In this document: in pieces, positions 1-8,313 of the stretch
Layout: every line of letters starts with the position of its first letter
How positions within the stretch are numbered: position 1 is the first letter of the stretch
Assembly (NCBI GenBank): GCA_903896585.1
Contig: CAITYI010000103.1
Coordinates: 1 to 10,500, forward strand
Source of the DNA: an uncultured bacterium
Lineage (GTDB): Bacteria > Actinomycetota > Actinomycetes > S36-B12
Length of the DNA stretch: 10,500 bases
Reading direction: 5' to 3'
Made by a program: the position numbers and the translations under genes
Notes under the pieces: generated by a model
What the model was told of the DNA's origin: nothing
Seen by the model: the letters and a program-made list of their open reading frames with translations, nothing else
Database searches by the model: none

Positions 1-35
1 TCTTGGTTGTTCCCTTCGGGATCCTGATTACTCAT
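1..35 (-). CDS. Possible start of a further downstream gene (partial)
   Basis: After the stop of the TM2 gene and a 41-base gap, an ATG at 35-33 on the minus strand opens a frame that stays open to the window edge, reading MSNQDPEGNNQ. The short polar, acidic start would suit a small membrane protein like its neighbour. Only 11 codons are visible, and the bases before the ATG carry no clear ribosome binding site (only a GAG four bases upstream). No family can be assigned. This is a tentative call based on position, strand and spacing. Confidence 0.25.
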   Translation of the reverse strand, partial: MSNQDPEGNNQ

Positions 36-76
36 GTGCTCAGGTTACGCCCCGTCAGCAACTTAATCCCAGCGGA

Positions 77-367
77 TCACGACCAGTTGAGCAGCAATCG
101 ACCTTCTTTGTCGCGGAACGAACCGACCAGGATCACGATGAAGTCGATGAGGACCCAAATTCCCAAGCCACCAAGGGTGACGATCATGAGAATTCCCGTG
201 CCGACCTTGCCGACATAAAAGCGGTGGATCCCAAAGATACCGAGAAACCAGGCCAAGAGGGCCGCGGCCAGGCGGGACTTGGGGCTGATTGGGTTTCCGT
301 TCTGGTCCACCGTGGGCTTTGGTGGCGCATAAATTGGTTGGGCTACGAATACTTCTTCCTCGGACAT
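77..367 (-). CDS. TM2 domain small membrane protein
   Basis: The product is a 96-residue inner-membrane protein of the TM2 family. Residues 1-30 are polar and proline-rich, probably a cytoplasmic tail. A first hydrophobic segment lies at about 33-47, and the family motif GIHRFYVGK (46-54) forms the turn. A second hydrophobic segment at about 57-82 contains the WVLIDFI signature, followed by a short charged end. The ATG start is supported by AAGGGAG four bases upstream. It follows rpoC on the same strand with a 146-base gap holding two hairpins, so it may be served by read-through or by its own promoter. I saw no convincing promoter. Bacterial TM2 proteins have no well-defined biochemical role. 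The family call is firm and the function unknown. Confidence 0.88.
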   Translation of the reverse strand: MSEEEVFVAQPIYAPPKPTVDQNGNPISPKSRLAAALLAWFLGIFGIHRFYVGKVGTGILMIVTLGGLGIWVLIDFIVILVGSFRDKEGRLLLNWS

Positions 368-443
368 GGGGCTCCCTTGTGTGGTTATTTACTTCACTCT
401 ACCAAAAAACGACTACTCCGAGGGTCACATTTCTGCTGGAGAT

Positions 444-481
444 ACCAGAGGGGGCCACGCATTTCCGCGGCCCCCTCTGGT
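444..481 (-). terminator. Hairpin downstream of rpoC (13-bp perfect stem, no U-tract)
   Basis: The arms 444-456 (ACCAGAGGGGGCC) and 469-481 are perfectly complementary over 13 bp with a 12-base loop. The hairpin starts 33 bases after the rpoC stop. The bases following on the minus strand (ATCTCCAGCAG) are not T-rich, so it is not a classical intrinsic terminator. Tail-less hairpins are common gene-end signals in actinobacteria. It could end the rpoBC transcript, stabilise its 3' end, or allow partial read-through into the TM2 gene. Confidence 0.6.
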
Positions 482-489
482 GAATTAAT

Positions 490-506
490 CCACTGTGCAG
501 CAGTGG
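490..506 (-). other. Small hairpin directly after the rpoC stop
   Basis: CCACTG and CAGTGG (490-495 and 501-506) form a 6-bp stem with a 5-base loop, seven bases downstream of the rpoC stop codon and eight bases before the larger hairpin. Together they make a tandem 3' structure. It lacks a U-tract and is unlikely to terminate on its own. Confidence 0.4.
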
Positions 507-513
507 GGGAACT

Positions 514-3500
514 TTAGAAGCCCCGGAACTCGAATTCCTCGAGTGCCACTGCCTCGCCGCCTGATTCACCGAATGAGGTGTATTCCATGTCGTCGTAGCC
601 GGTGAAGGATGCGTACATGGCGGCTTTTGCTTCCTCGGTGGGCTCGACCTTGATATTGCGGTAGATCGGCATACCTGTTCCCGCAGGAATCAACTTACCG
701 AGAATCACATTCTCCTTCAGACCCAGCAGCGGATCACTCTTGGCCGAGATTGCTGCATCGGTGAGGACCCGGGTGGTCTCCTGGAACGAGGCAGCAGATA
801 GCCACGACTCGGTTGCCAAGGAAGCCTTGGTGATTCCCATGAGTTCGGGACGACCCGATGCCGGTGTGCCACCGGTGGCCACTACCCGACGGTTCTCGGC
901 TTCAAAGACACCACGCTCAACAAGTTCACCAGCGAGGAAGTTGGAGTCGCCCGATTCGATAACGGTGATGCGCTTGAGCATCTGGCGAACAATTACCTCA
1001 ATGTGCTTGTCATGGATGGACACACCCTGTGAGCGGTAGACCTCTTGCACCTGATCAACCAGGTGAAGCTGAACCGCACGCTGACCCAAAATTCGAAGAA
1101 CCTGCTTGGGATCAACCGCACCAACCACCAGTTGATGTCCAACGGCAACAGTTTGTCCGTCTTCCACCAACATGCGCGAGCGCTTGGACACCGAGTATTC
1201 GACTTCTTCGGTGCCATCGTCCGGGGTGATCACAATCTTGCGGAGCTTCTCAGCATCTTCAAAACGCACCCGACCAGCAACCTCACTGATCGGAGCAACG
1301 CCCTTGGGTGTGCGGGCCTCGAAGAGTTCCACCACGCGAGGAAGACCATGAGTGATGTCGTCTCCAGCAACACCGCCGGTGTGGAAGGTACGCATGGTGA
1401 GCTGTGTTCCGGGCTCTCCAATGGACTGCGCGGCAACAATACCCACTGCCTCACCAACGTCCACCAATTTTCCGGTTGCCATGGAACGGCCGTAGCACAT
1501 TGCGCAGGTACCCACATGGCTTTCACACGTGAGTACGGTGCGCACGCGCACCTTGTCGGCGCCGACAGCAATCAGTTCATCAAGGCGTGGAATATCAAGT
1601 TCCTCACCTGCGGTTCCGACCGTCTTGCCATCTACTACAACGTCTCGAGCCAGCACCCGGGACACAAGTGCTGTGTCAAGGTTTTCGAGAGCTCGCAACC
1701 GGCCATCTACCAATTCGGCAATAGCGATCTCGGCACCACGTTCGGTTCCGCAATCAACTTCGCGAACAATTACATCCTGTGACACGTCAACCAAACGACG
1801 GGTGAGGTACCCGGAGTCAGCGGTACGCAATGCAGTGTCGGCGAGACCCTTTCGAGCACCGTGGGTGGAAATGAAGTACTCCAGCACGGTGAGGCCTTCG
1901 CGGAAGTTGGCCTTGATGGGTCGAGGAATAATCTCACCCTTCGGGTTGGCCACCAGTCCACGCATGCCGGCGATCTGGCGGACCTGCATGTAGTTACCGC
2001 GGGCACCGGAGTCGACCATGATGTGAACCGGGTTGGCCTCAGGGAAGTTCTCCTGCATGGCCTTGGCGATTTCATCGGTCGCACGTGTCCAGATCTCAAT
2101 AAGTTCCTGGCGGCGCTCAGAGTCGGTGATCAGACCCTTTTCATATTGCTGCTGGACCTTGGCATCTTTGTCTTCGGCCAAGGAAACCAGTGCGGCCTTT
2201 TCCGGTGGTGCGACTACATCCGAGATGGAAATAGTGACGCCGGAGCGCGAAGCCCAGTGGAATCCCAGTCCTTTGAGTTGATCGAGGGTTTCAGCAACCT
2301 CGATCTTGGGGTACATCTCAGAAAGTCGGTTCACTGTTGCGCCAAGAACCTTCTTGTCAACTTTTTCATTGACATACGGATAGTCCACGGGAAGGGCTTC
2401 ATTGAACAACGCCCGACCAAGAGTTGTCACCATGATCAACGGTTGTCCGAATTCCCAACCTTCAGGAACTTCGTAGCCCAATGGTGGCGTGAAATTGTGA
2501 ATCCGAATCTTGGTCTTGGCTCCAAGCGGGAGCGATCCGCCGTCAAATGCCATGACCGCTTCCGCCACCGAGGAGTACGCCGGAAGGTCTGAGTCCGGGA
2601 GATCCTTGGATTCAGGTGTCATGGTGGTCAAGGAGTAAATACCGAGAACCATGTCCTGGGTCGGTGTGGTGATCGGGCGACCATTGGCCGGGGACAGAAT
2701 GTTGTTGCTCGAGAGCATCAAGATTCGGGCTTCAGCCTGTGCTTCCGCGGACAGCGGCACGTGGACGGCCATCTGATCACCGTCGAAGTCAGCGTTAAAC
2801 GCCGTGCACACGAGTGGGTGAATCTGAATGGCTTTACCTTCAATGAGTTGTGGTTCGAAGGCTTGAATACCCAAGCGGTGCAGGGTGGGCGCGCGATTGA
2901 GAAGTACCGGATGCTCACGAATTACTTCTTCGAGGACATCCCACACAACGGGACGCGAACGCTCCACCATGCGCTTGGCACTCTTGATGTTCTGAGCATG
3001 ATTGAGATCAACCAAGCGCTTCATGACAAACGGCTTGAACAGTTCGAGCGCCATTTGCTTGGGCAGACCACACTGGTGCAACTTGAGCTGCGGTCCAACA
3101 ACAATCACGGAACGGCCGGAGTAATCCACCCGCTTGCCTAGCAAGTTTTGACGGAAGCGACCCTGCTTGCCCTTGAGCATGTCAGAGAGAGACTTAAGAG
3201 CACGGTTACCTGGACCGGTCACCGGACGACCACGACGACCGTTGTCAAAGAGGGCATCCACAGCTTCCTGCAGCATGCGCTTTTCGTTATTCACGATGAT
3301 CTCCGGGGCGCCAAGATCCAATAGGCGCTTGAGGCGATTGTTACGGTTGATCACGCGACGGTAGAGATCATTGAGATCACTGGTGGCGAAACGTCCACCG
3401 TCAAGTTGAACCATGGGCCGAAGATCCGGTGGGATCACGGGTACGGCATTCAAAACCATGCCCATGGGCGAGTTCGTCGTGTTCTTGAATGCATTCACCA

Positions 3501-4392
3501 ACTTGAGGCGCTTGAGGGCACGAGTCTTCTTCTGCCCCTTGCCGGTTGCAATGATCTCGCGAAGGGCAATTGATTCGGCTTCAAGGTCAAATGACTCTAG
3601 ACGCTTTTCAATTGCTGCGGCACCCATGCCACCGTCGAACCAGCGGCCATAGCGATCCCGCATTTCGCGGAACAACATTTCGTCACCTTCGAGGTCTTGG
3701 ACCTTCAGGGTGCGGAAACGATCAAAGACCCGATCGAGGCGCTCAATTTCCTGGTCGGCACGGCGGCGAAGGGCGGCGAGTTCCCGCTCCCCCGACTCCT
3801 TGACCTTGCGGCGCACTTCACTCTTTGCTCCATCAGTTTCCAGTTCAGCAAGATCCGCTTCCATTTTCTGGGCGCGGGCTTCAAGGTCGGCATCGCGACG
3901 CTTGGCGATTTGCTTCTTCTCGACGCTGAGTTGATTCTCCAGGGAAGGCAGGGCTTCGTGGCGGCCTTCTTCGTCCACCCACGTGATCATGTACGCAGCG
4001 AAGTAGATGACCTTTTCTAGATCCTTGGGTGCGAGGTCCAGGAGATAGCCCAACCGACTCGGGACACCCTTGAAGTACCAGATGTGGGTGACGGGGGCGG
4101 CCAGTTCAATGTGACCCATGCGCTCCCGACGAACCTTGGCGCGAGTTACCTCTACTCCACAACGCTCGCAAATAATTCCCTTGAAGCGCACGCGCTTGTA
4201 CTTACCGCAATAGCACTCCCAGTCACGAGTAGGTCCGAAGATCTTCTCGCAGAACAAGCCATCTTTCTCCGGCTTGAGAGTGCGGTAGTTGATGGTCTCT
4301 GGCTTCTTGACTTCACCGTATGACCAAGTTCGAATATCGTCTGCCGTGGCAAGACCGATTCGCAATTCGTCAAAGAAGTTAACGTCTAGCAC
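514..4392 (-). CDS. rpoC: DNA-directed RNA polymerase subunit beta'
   Basis: This is the largest subunit of RNA polymerase, which with beta forms the active site and clamp. It has 1292 residues, normal for actinobacteria. The N-terminal zinc site has C60, C62, C75 and C78. A charged, probably coiled-coil stretch spans about 155-220. The catalytic NADFDGD motif is at 533-539, with Mg-binding D535, D537 and D539. The bridge helix / trigger loop region follows at about 800-870. The second zinc site is C881, C956, C963 and C966. All key residues are present and there is no frameshift. The start is GTG, chosen because it gives the conserved MLDVNFFDEL opening and has GAAGGA seven bases upstream. 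It lies 45 bases after rpoB and is surely co-transcribed with it. Confidence 0.99.
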   Translation of the reverse strand: MLDVNFFDELRIGLATADDIRTWSYGEVKKPETINYRTLKPEKDGLFCEKIFGPTRDWECYCGKYKRVRFKGIICERCGVEVTRAKVRRERMGHIELAAPVTHIWYFKGVPSRLGYLLDLAPKDLEKVIYFAAYMITWVDEEGRHEALPSLENQLSVEKKQIAKRRDADLEARAQKMEADLAELETDGAKSEVRRKVKESGERELAALRRRADQEIERLDRVFDRFRTLKVQDLEGDEMLFREMRDRYGRWFDGGMGAAAIEKRLESFDLEAESIALREIIATGKGQKKTRALKRLKLVNAFKNTTNSPMGMVLNAVPVIPPDLRPMVQLDGGRFATSDLNDLYRRVINRNNRLKRLLDLGAPEIIVNNEKRMLQEAVDALFDNGRRGRPVTGPGNRALKSLSDMLKGKQGRFRQNLLGKRVDYSGRSVIVVGPQLKLHQCGLPKQMALELFKPFVMKRLVDLNHAQNIKSAKRMVERSRPVVWDVLEEVIREHPVLLNRAPTLHRLGIQAFEPQLIEGKAIQIHPLVCTAFNADFDGDQMAVHVPLSAEAQAEARILMLSSNNILSPANGRPITTPTQDMVLGIYSLTTMTPESKDLPDSDLPAYSSVAEAVMAFDGGSLPLGAKTKIRIHNFTPPLGYEVPEGWEFGQPLIMVTTLGRALFNEALPVDYPYVNEKVDKKVLGATVNRLSEMYPKIEVAETLDQLKGLGFHWASRSGVTISISDVVAPPEKAALVSLAEDKDAKVQQQYEKGLITDSERRQELIEIWTRATDEIAKAMQENFPEANPVHIMVDSGARGNYMQVRQIAGMRGLVANPKGEIIPRPIKANFREGLTVLEYFISTHGARKGLADTALRTADSGYLTRRLVDVSQDVIVREVDCGTERGAEIAIAELVDGRLRALENLDTALVSRVLARDVVVDGKTVGTAGEELDIPRLDELIAVGADKVRVRTVLTCESHVGTCAMCYGRSMATGKLVDVGEAVGIVAAQSIGEPGTQLTMRTFHTGGVAGDDITHGLPRVVELFEARTPKGVAPISEVAGRVRFEDAEKLRKIVITPDDGTEEVEYSVSKRSRMLVEDGQTVAVGHQLVVGAVDPKQVLRILGQRAVQLHLVDQVQEVYRSQGVSIHDKHIEVIVRQMLKRITVIESGDSNFLAGELVERGVFEAENRRVVATGGTPASGRPELMGITKASLATESWLSAASFQETTRVLTDAAISAKSDPLLGLKENVILGKLIPAGTGMPIYRNIKVEPTEEAKAAMYASFTGYDDMEYTSFGESGGEAVALEEFEFRGF

Positions 4393-4437
4393 GGGAGTGT
4401 CCTTCGTTCGATTCGAATAATTCGGGTGAGGTAGTAG

Positions 4438-7400
4438 TTAGAGCTCGTCAACGCTGCTGGGCTCACGGCGAGAGAGATCAATTCCGAGTTCTTCAGCTGC
4501 ACGGAATACGTCGTCGTCGCTGTCTTTCATTTCAATAGCGACACCGTCCTTGGACAGGACTTCAACATTGAGGCACAAGGACTGCATTTCCTTGACCAAA
4601 ACCTTGAACGATTCCGGGATACCGGGTTCAGGGATGTTTTCACCCTTGACAATTGCTTCGTACACCTTGACGCGTCCGAGGACATCGTCTGACTTAATGG
4701 TGAGAAGTTCCTGCAGTGCGTAAGCGGCGCCGTATGCCTCCAACGCCCACACTTCCATTTCACCGAAGCGCTGGCCACCGAACTGCGCCTTACCTCCGAG
4801 TGGCTGTTGGGTGATCATGGAGTACGGGCCGGTTGAGCGAGCGTGGATCTTGTCGTCAACCAAGTGGAGAAGCTTCAGGATGTAGATGTAACCCACGGCA
4901 ATTTCGCCAGGAATAGGTTCACCGGTACGGCCATCAAACAGATTGGCTTTGCCATTGGGGTTCACCAGTGTCAGACCATCGGCTGTCGGGATTGTCGATT
5001 CGAGTACCAGTGACAATTCCTCTTCACGCGCACCGTCAAAGACCGGTGTTGCGATTTTGGTGCCCGGCGGAACCGACTTGACAGCATCCGGCAAGCGCAC
5101 AGCCCGCGGGTCGGTAACGTCAACATTCCACCCGGTGGCAGCCGCCCAACCCAAATGTGTTTCAAGAATCTGACCGATGTTCATGCGGCCGGGAACACCA
5201 AGTGGATTGAGCACGATGTCAACAGGGGTTCCATCTTCCAAGAACGGCATATCTTCTTGCGGAAGAATCTTGGCAATAACACCCTTGTTACCGTGACGAC
5301 CAGCGAGCTTGTCGCCCTCGGTGATCTTGCGCTTTTGGGCGATATACACCCGCACCAACTTGGTCACGCCGGGTGGGAGTTCATCGCCTTCGTCAATGTC
5401 AAAGACGCGAACCGCAATAATCTTGCCGGACTCACCGTGGGGAACCTTCAATGATGTATCGCGAACCTCGCGAGCCTTCTCACCAAAGATTGCCCGGAGC
5501 AAACGTTCTTCCGGTGTAAGTTCGGTTTCACCCTTGGGTGTCACCTTGCCCACGAGGACATCGCCCGGTACAACATCTGCACCAACGCGAATGATTCCCA
5601 GATCATCAAGATCGGCGAGCACTTCTTCGGACACATTCGGAATATCGCGAGTGATTTCCTCAGGGCCCAACTTGGTGTCGCGAGCATCGATTTCATGCTC
5701 TTCAATGTGAATGGAGGAAAGGACATCGTCTTGGACCAGTCGCTGGCTCAAAATGATGGCGTCCTCGTAGTTGTGGCCCTCCCATGACATAAATGCCACG
5801 AGCAGGTTCTTGCCGAGGGCCATTTCGCCAAGTTCGGTCGATGGACCATCGGCGAGAACTTCTCCGGCTTCCACGTGTTGTCCGGCAGCAACAATCGGGC
5901 GCTGATTAAAGCAGGTGCCTTGATTGGAACGACGGAATTTCTCCAGCTTGTAACTGGTGTAGGTGCCATCGTCGTTGGCAACCTCGACCAGATCGGCGGA
6001 AACTTCTTTGACCGCACCCGGCTTCTGGGCAATAACAATGTCACCGGCATCGTAGGCAGCCCGGAATTCCATGCCCGTTCCCACAAGCGGTGCCTGGGCC
6101 CGCAGCAATGGAACAGCTTGGCGCTGCATGTTCGAACCCATGAGTGCGCGGTTGGCATCGTCATGTTCCAAGAATGGAATCATGGCGGTGGCAACCGACC
6201 ACAACTGGCGTGGTGAGACGTCCATGAAGTCAACTTCATCGGGGCGATCGTATTCGACCTCACCGCCTTTGACACGAACGAGAACGCGATCGCCGGTCAT
6301 GGTGCCATCAGCTTCAATGGGGGTGTTTGCCTGGGCAATGATGTGCATGTCTTCTTCATCGGCGGTCAGGTACTGGACCTCGTCCAGAACGCGGCCATTG
6401 ATCACCTTGCGGTACGGGGTTTCAACGAAACCGAATGGTGAGATGCGGCCATAGGTTGCCAGTGATCCGATCAGACCAATGTTCGGGCCTTCAGGTGTTT
6501 CAATCGGACACATGCGACCGTAATGGGATGGGTGGACATCGCGGACTTCAAAGCCAGCGCGCTCCCGGGAAAGTCCGCCCGGTCCCAGTGCAGATAGGCG
6601 ACGCTTGTGGGTCAGGCCCGCCAGCGGGTTGGTCTGGTCCATGAACTGAGATAGCTGTGAAGTTCCAAAGAACTCCTTGATAGATGCAACAACCGGACGG
6701 ATGTTGATAAGGGTTTGCGGGGTGATTGCTTCAACATCCTGGGTGGTCATGCGCTCGCGCACAACCCGCTCCATGCGGGAAAGACCCGTACGAATCTGGT
6801 TTTGAATCAACTCACCAACAGTGCGCAAGCGGCGATTGCCAAAGTGATCAATATCGTCGGTTTCAACAACGACCTCGCCACGTGGAGTTTCCATGGTGGT
6901 ATCCCCCGCGTGCAAACGCACGAGATACTCAATGGTGGAAACAATGTCCTCGAGGGTCAGAGTGTTCTGCTCGAGTGGCATTTCCAAACCGAGCTTGCGG
7001 TTGATCTTGTAACGACCAACCTTCGCGGTGTCATAGCGCTTGGGATTGAAGTAGAAGTTCTCAATCAGGTTGCGAGCATTCTCCAGGGTGGGTGGTTCAC
7101 CTGGACGCAACTTGCGGTAAATGTCCAAGAGGGCGTCATCCTGTGACTCAATGTGGTCCTTGTCGAAGGTAGCCATGAATGTTTCATATTGGCCAAAGCG
7201 CGCCCGGATTTCATCGCTGGTCATGCCCAGGGCCTTGAGCAGCACTGTTACCGGCTGCTTGCGCTTGCGGTCAACACGCACCGCCACCAGATCCTTTTTG
7301 TCAATCTCAAACTCCAGCCAGGCGCCGCGGCTTGGAATGATTTTGGCAATATAAACATCTTTGTCGGTCGCCTTGTCGACCGAGCGCTCAAAATACACAC

Positions 7401-7896
7401 CCGGCGAACGAACCAACTGCGAAACAACAACGCGCTCGGTGCCGTTGATCACAAATGTGCCCTTGTCGGTCATGAGGGGGAACTCACCCATGAACACTGT
7501 CTGGGACTTGATTTCACCGGTGTCGCTATTGGTGAACTCGGCTGTGACGAACAGTGGGGCCGAATATGTAAAGTCTTTGTCCTTGCACTGCTCCACCGTG
7601 TATTTCGGTGGTTCAAAGCGGTGGTCGCGGAAGGACAGCGACATCATGCCCGCGAAGTCCTCGATCGGTGAAATTTCTTCGAAGATTTCGGTCAAACCCG
7701 AAACCTGTGGAATTTCGGTGTTGCCTGCCGCGAGTGCAGCTGCAACTACCTTCTGCCACTTCTCGTTACCTAGCAGCCAGTCAAAGCTGGCTGTCTGCAA
7801 CCGGAGGAGATCCGGTACCGCGAGTGGCTCGCGAATTTTGGCGAATGATGCTCGGTGTAGTGAGGGAGAGAGCGGGGTGACGTCGTGGGATGCCAA
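4438..7896 (-). CDS. rpoB: DNA-directed RNA polymerase subunit beta
   Basis: This is the second-largest subunit of RNA polymerase, 1152 residues from the chosen start. It contains the SFAKIREPL N-terminal motif, the rifampicin pocket at about 411-441 (GTSQLSQFMD through THKRRLSALGPGG), the GHNYEDAIILS motif near 707-717 and the active-centre motif GDKLAGRHGNKG at 861-872. The C-terminal end reads SRREPSSVDEL. D420, H430 and S435, equivalent to E. coli D516, H526 and S531, are the drug-sensitive residues. The TTG at 7896 is preferred because GGAAGG lies seven bases upstream and, as I recall, Mycobacterium tuberculosis rpoB uses the same TTG-GCA arrangement. A TTG at 7926 would add ten residues (MARSALEGFV) but has a poorer site. 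The gene is translated just ahead of rpoC. Confidence 0.98.
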   Translation of the reverse strand: MASHDVTPLSPSLHRASFAKIREPLAVPDLLRLQTASFDWLLGNEKWQKVVAAALAAGNTEIPQVSGLTEIFEEISPIEDFAGMMSLSFRDHRFEPPKYTVEQCKDKDFTYSAPLFVTAEFTNSDTGEIKSQTVFMGEFPLMTDKGTFVINGTERVVVSQLVRSPGVYFERSVDKATDKDVYIAKIIPSRGAWLEFEIDKKDLVAVRVDRKRKQPVTVLLKALGMTSDEIRARFGQYETFMATFDKDHIESQDDALLDIYRKLRPGEPPTLENARNLIENFYFNPKRYDTAKVGRYKINRKLGLEMPLEQNTLTLEDIVSTIEYLVRLHAGDTTMETPRGEVVVETDDIDHFGNRRLRTVGELIQNQIRTGLSRMERVVRERMTTQDVEAITPQTLINIRPVVASIKEFFGTSQLSQFMDQTNPLAGLTHKRRLSALGPGGLSRERAGFEVRDVHPSHYGRMCPIETPEGPNIGLIGSLATYGRISPFGFVETPYRKVINGRVLDEVQYLTADEEDMHIIAQANTPIEADGTMTGDRVLVRVKGGEVEYDRPDEVDFMDVSPRQLWSVATAMIPFLEHDDANRALMGSNMQRQAVPLLRAQAPLVGTGMEFRAAYDAGDIVIAQKPGAVKEVSADLVEVANDDGTYTSYKLEKFRRSNQGTCFNQRPIVAAGQHVEAGEVLADGPSTELGEMALGKNLLVAFMSWEGHNYEDAIILSQRLVQDDVLSSIHIEEHEIDARDTKLGPEEITRDIPNVSEEVLADLDDLGIIRVGADVVPGDVLVGKVTPKGETELTPEERLLRAIFGEKAREVRDTSLKVPHGESGKIIAVRVFDIDEGDELPPGVTKLVRVYIAQKRKITEGDKLAGRHGNKGVIAKILPQEDMPFLEDGTPVDIVLNPLGVPGRMNIGQILETHLGWAAATGWNVDVTDPRAVRLPDAVKSVPPGTKIATPVFDGAREEELSLVLESTIPTADGLTLVNPNGKANLFDGRTGEPIPGEIAVGYIYILKLLHLVDDKIHARSTGPYSMITQQPLGGKAQFGGQRFGEMEVWALEAYGAAYALQELLTIKSDDVLGRVKVYEAIVKGENIPEPGIPESFKVLVKEMQSLCLNVEVLSKDGVAIEMKDSDDDVFRAAEELGIDLSRREPSSVDEL

Positions 7897-8038
7897 GACG
7901 AATCCTTCCAGTGCGCTGCGGGCCAAAGCGCTGACACTCCAAATAAGCCTCCATTGTCAAATGCGTCAATTCCGAAGGGAAAAGCTCCCGCGGGATAACG
8001 ACCTCAGCAACCTAGGCTCAAATTTGTGGAGACAGCGC

Positions 8039-8065
8039 AAAGTAGCAGCATACCTGATCAGGCAA
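8039..8065 (-). promoter_or_regulatory. Candidate rpoB-proximal promoter with extended -10
   Basis: On the minus strand TGC-TACTTT (8047-8039) matches an extended -10 (TGnTAnnnT). A -35-like TTGCCT sits at 8065-8060, with a short 15-base spacer. The spacer contains most of the perfect 10-bp palindrome CCTGATCAGG (8053-8062), which could be a regulator site. Transcription would start near 8032, about 135 bases before rpoB. The call rests on pattern matching alone. Confidence 0.35.
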
Positions 8066-8068
8066 GCC

Positions 8069-8165
8069 GCTGTCTAACGGGGTCCCTGGCAAGGGGCCGT
8101 CTGAGTGCGGTCCGAAATCCCTCGACCGGTGCAGGCCTGGGGGCCGACAGCAAGTCCCAGGGTCC
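8069..8165 (-). other. Possible structured RNA element in the rpoB leader
   Basis: Reading the minus strand, GCTGTC (8151-8146) pairs with GACAGC (8074-8069). Inside it GGCCCC (8145-8140) can pair with GGGACC (8086-8081) with one mismatch, and CGGTC (8128-8124) pairs with GACCG (8112-8108) around an 11-base loop. A competing pairing joins GGACCCTGG (8165-8157) to CCAGGGACC (8089-8081), 8 of 9 bases. The segment 8089-8081 therefore has two alternative partners. It would be transcribed from either the rplJ or the 8252-8224 promoter. No known RNA family is recognised. Confidence 0.35.
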
Positions 8166-8204
8166 TTTGGGTCATCGTTTCTCGGAGCGTTCACAACTAA
8201 ATTT

Positions 8205-8252
8205 CACACTTTCGTGTGCTTGAATCATGACCCCTTTTTCAGAAAAGGTCAA
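8205..8252 (-). promoter_or_regulatory. Candidate rpoBC promoter with 5'-end hairpin
   Basis: On the minus strand TTGACC (8252-8247, 5 of 6 to the -35 consensus) is followed after exactly 17 bases by CATGAT (8229-8224, 4 of 6 to the -10). The expected start, near 8217, falls at CACAC-GAAA-GTGTG (8218-8205), a 5-bp hairpin with a GAAA loop that would cap the 5' end of the transcript. The spacer includes an imperfect inverted repeat of CCTTTT and AAAAGG. The promoter lies downstream of the rplL hairpin and would give rpoBC a leader of about 320 bases. Confidence 0.45.
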
Positions 8253-8313
8253 GCCGGCCGCGGGGTTTTGCCACTCTCGTGACCATTTTGTGATTCAAAT
8301 ACCCGCCAGCTAC

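Noticed and set aside
3..218. Plus-strand open frame of 71 codons at the left edge
   Set aside because: It is antisense to the well-supported TM2 gene and reads as low-complexity shadow sequence.
404..409. T-run on the minus strand before the TM2 gene as the tail of the rpoC terminator
   Set aside because: It is about 34 bases past the strong hairpin, and the bases just before it form only a weak 3-5 bp stem.
1045..1782. Long plus-strand open frame of 245 codons antisense to rpoC
   Set aside because: It lies wholly inside rpoC, resembles no known protein, and is explained by the codon pattern of the real gene. The same holds for the 243-codon frame at 1861-2592 and the 172-codon frames opposite rpoB and rplJ.
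7781..7969. Minus-strand frame starting ATG-GAG-GCT upstream of rpoB, as a leader peptide
   Set aside because: It overlaps rpoB in another frame for about 116 bases, has no good binding site and no attenuator-like codon run. It is more likely a chance frame.
7361..8077. Plus-strand open frame of 238 codons crossing the rpoB start and the leader
   Set aside because: Most of it is antisense to conserved rpoB sequence, it has no recognisable domain, and no promoter or binding site was seen for it.
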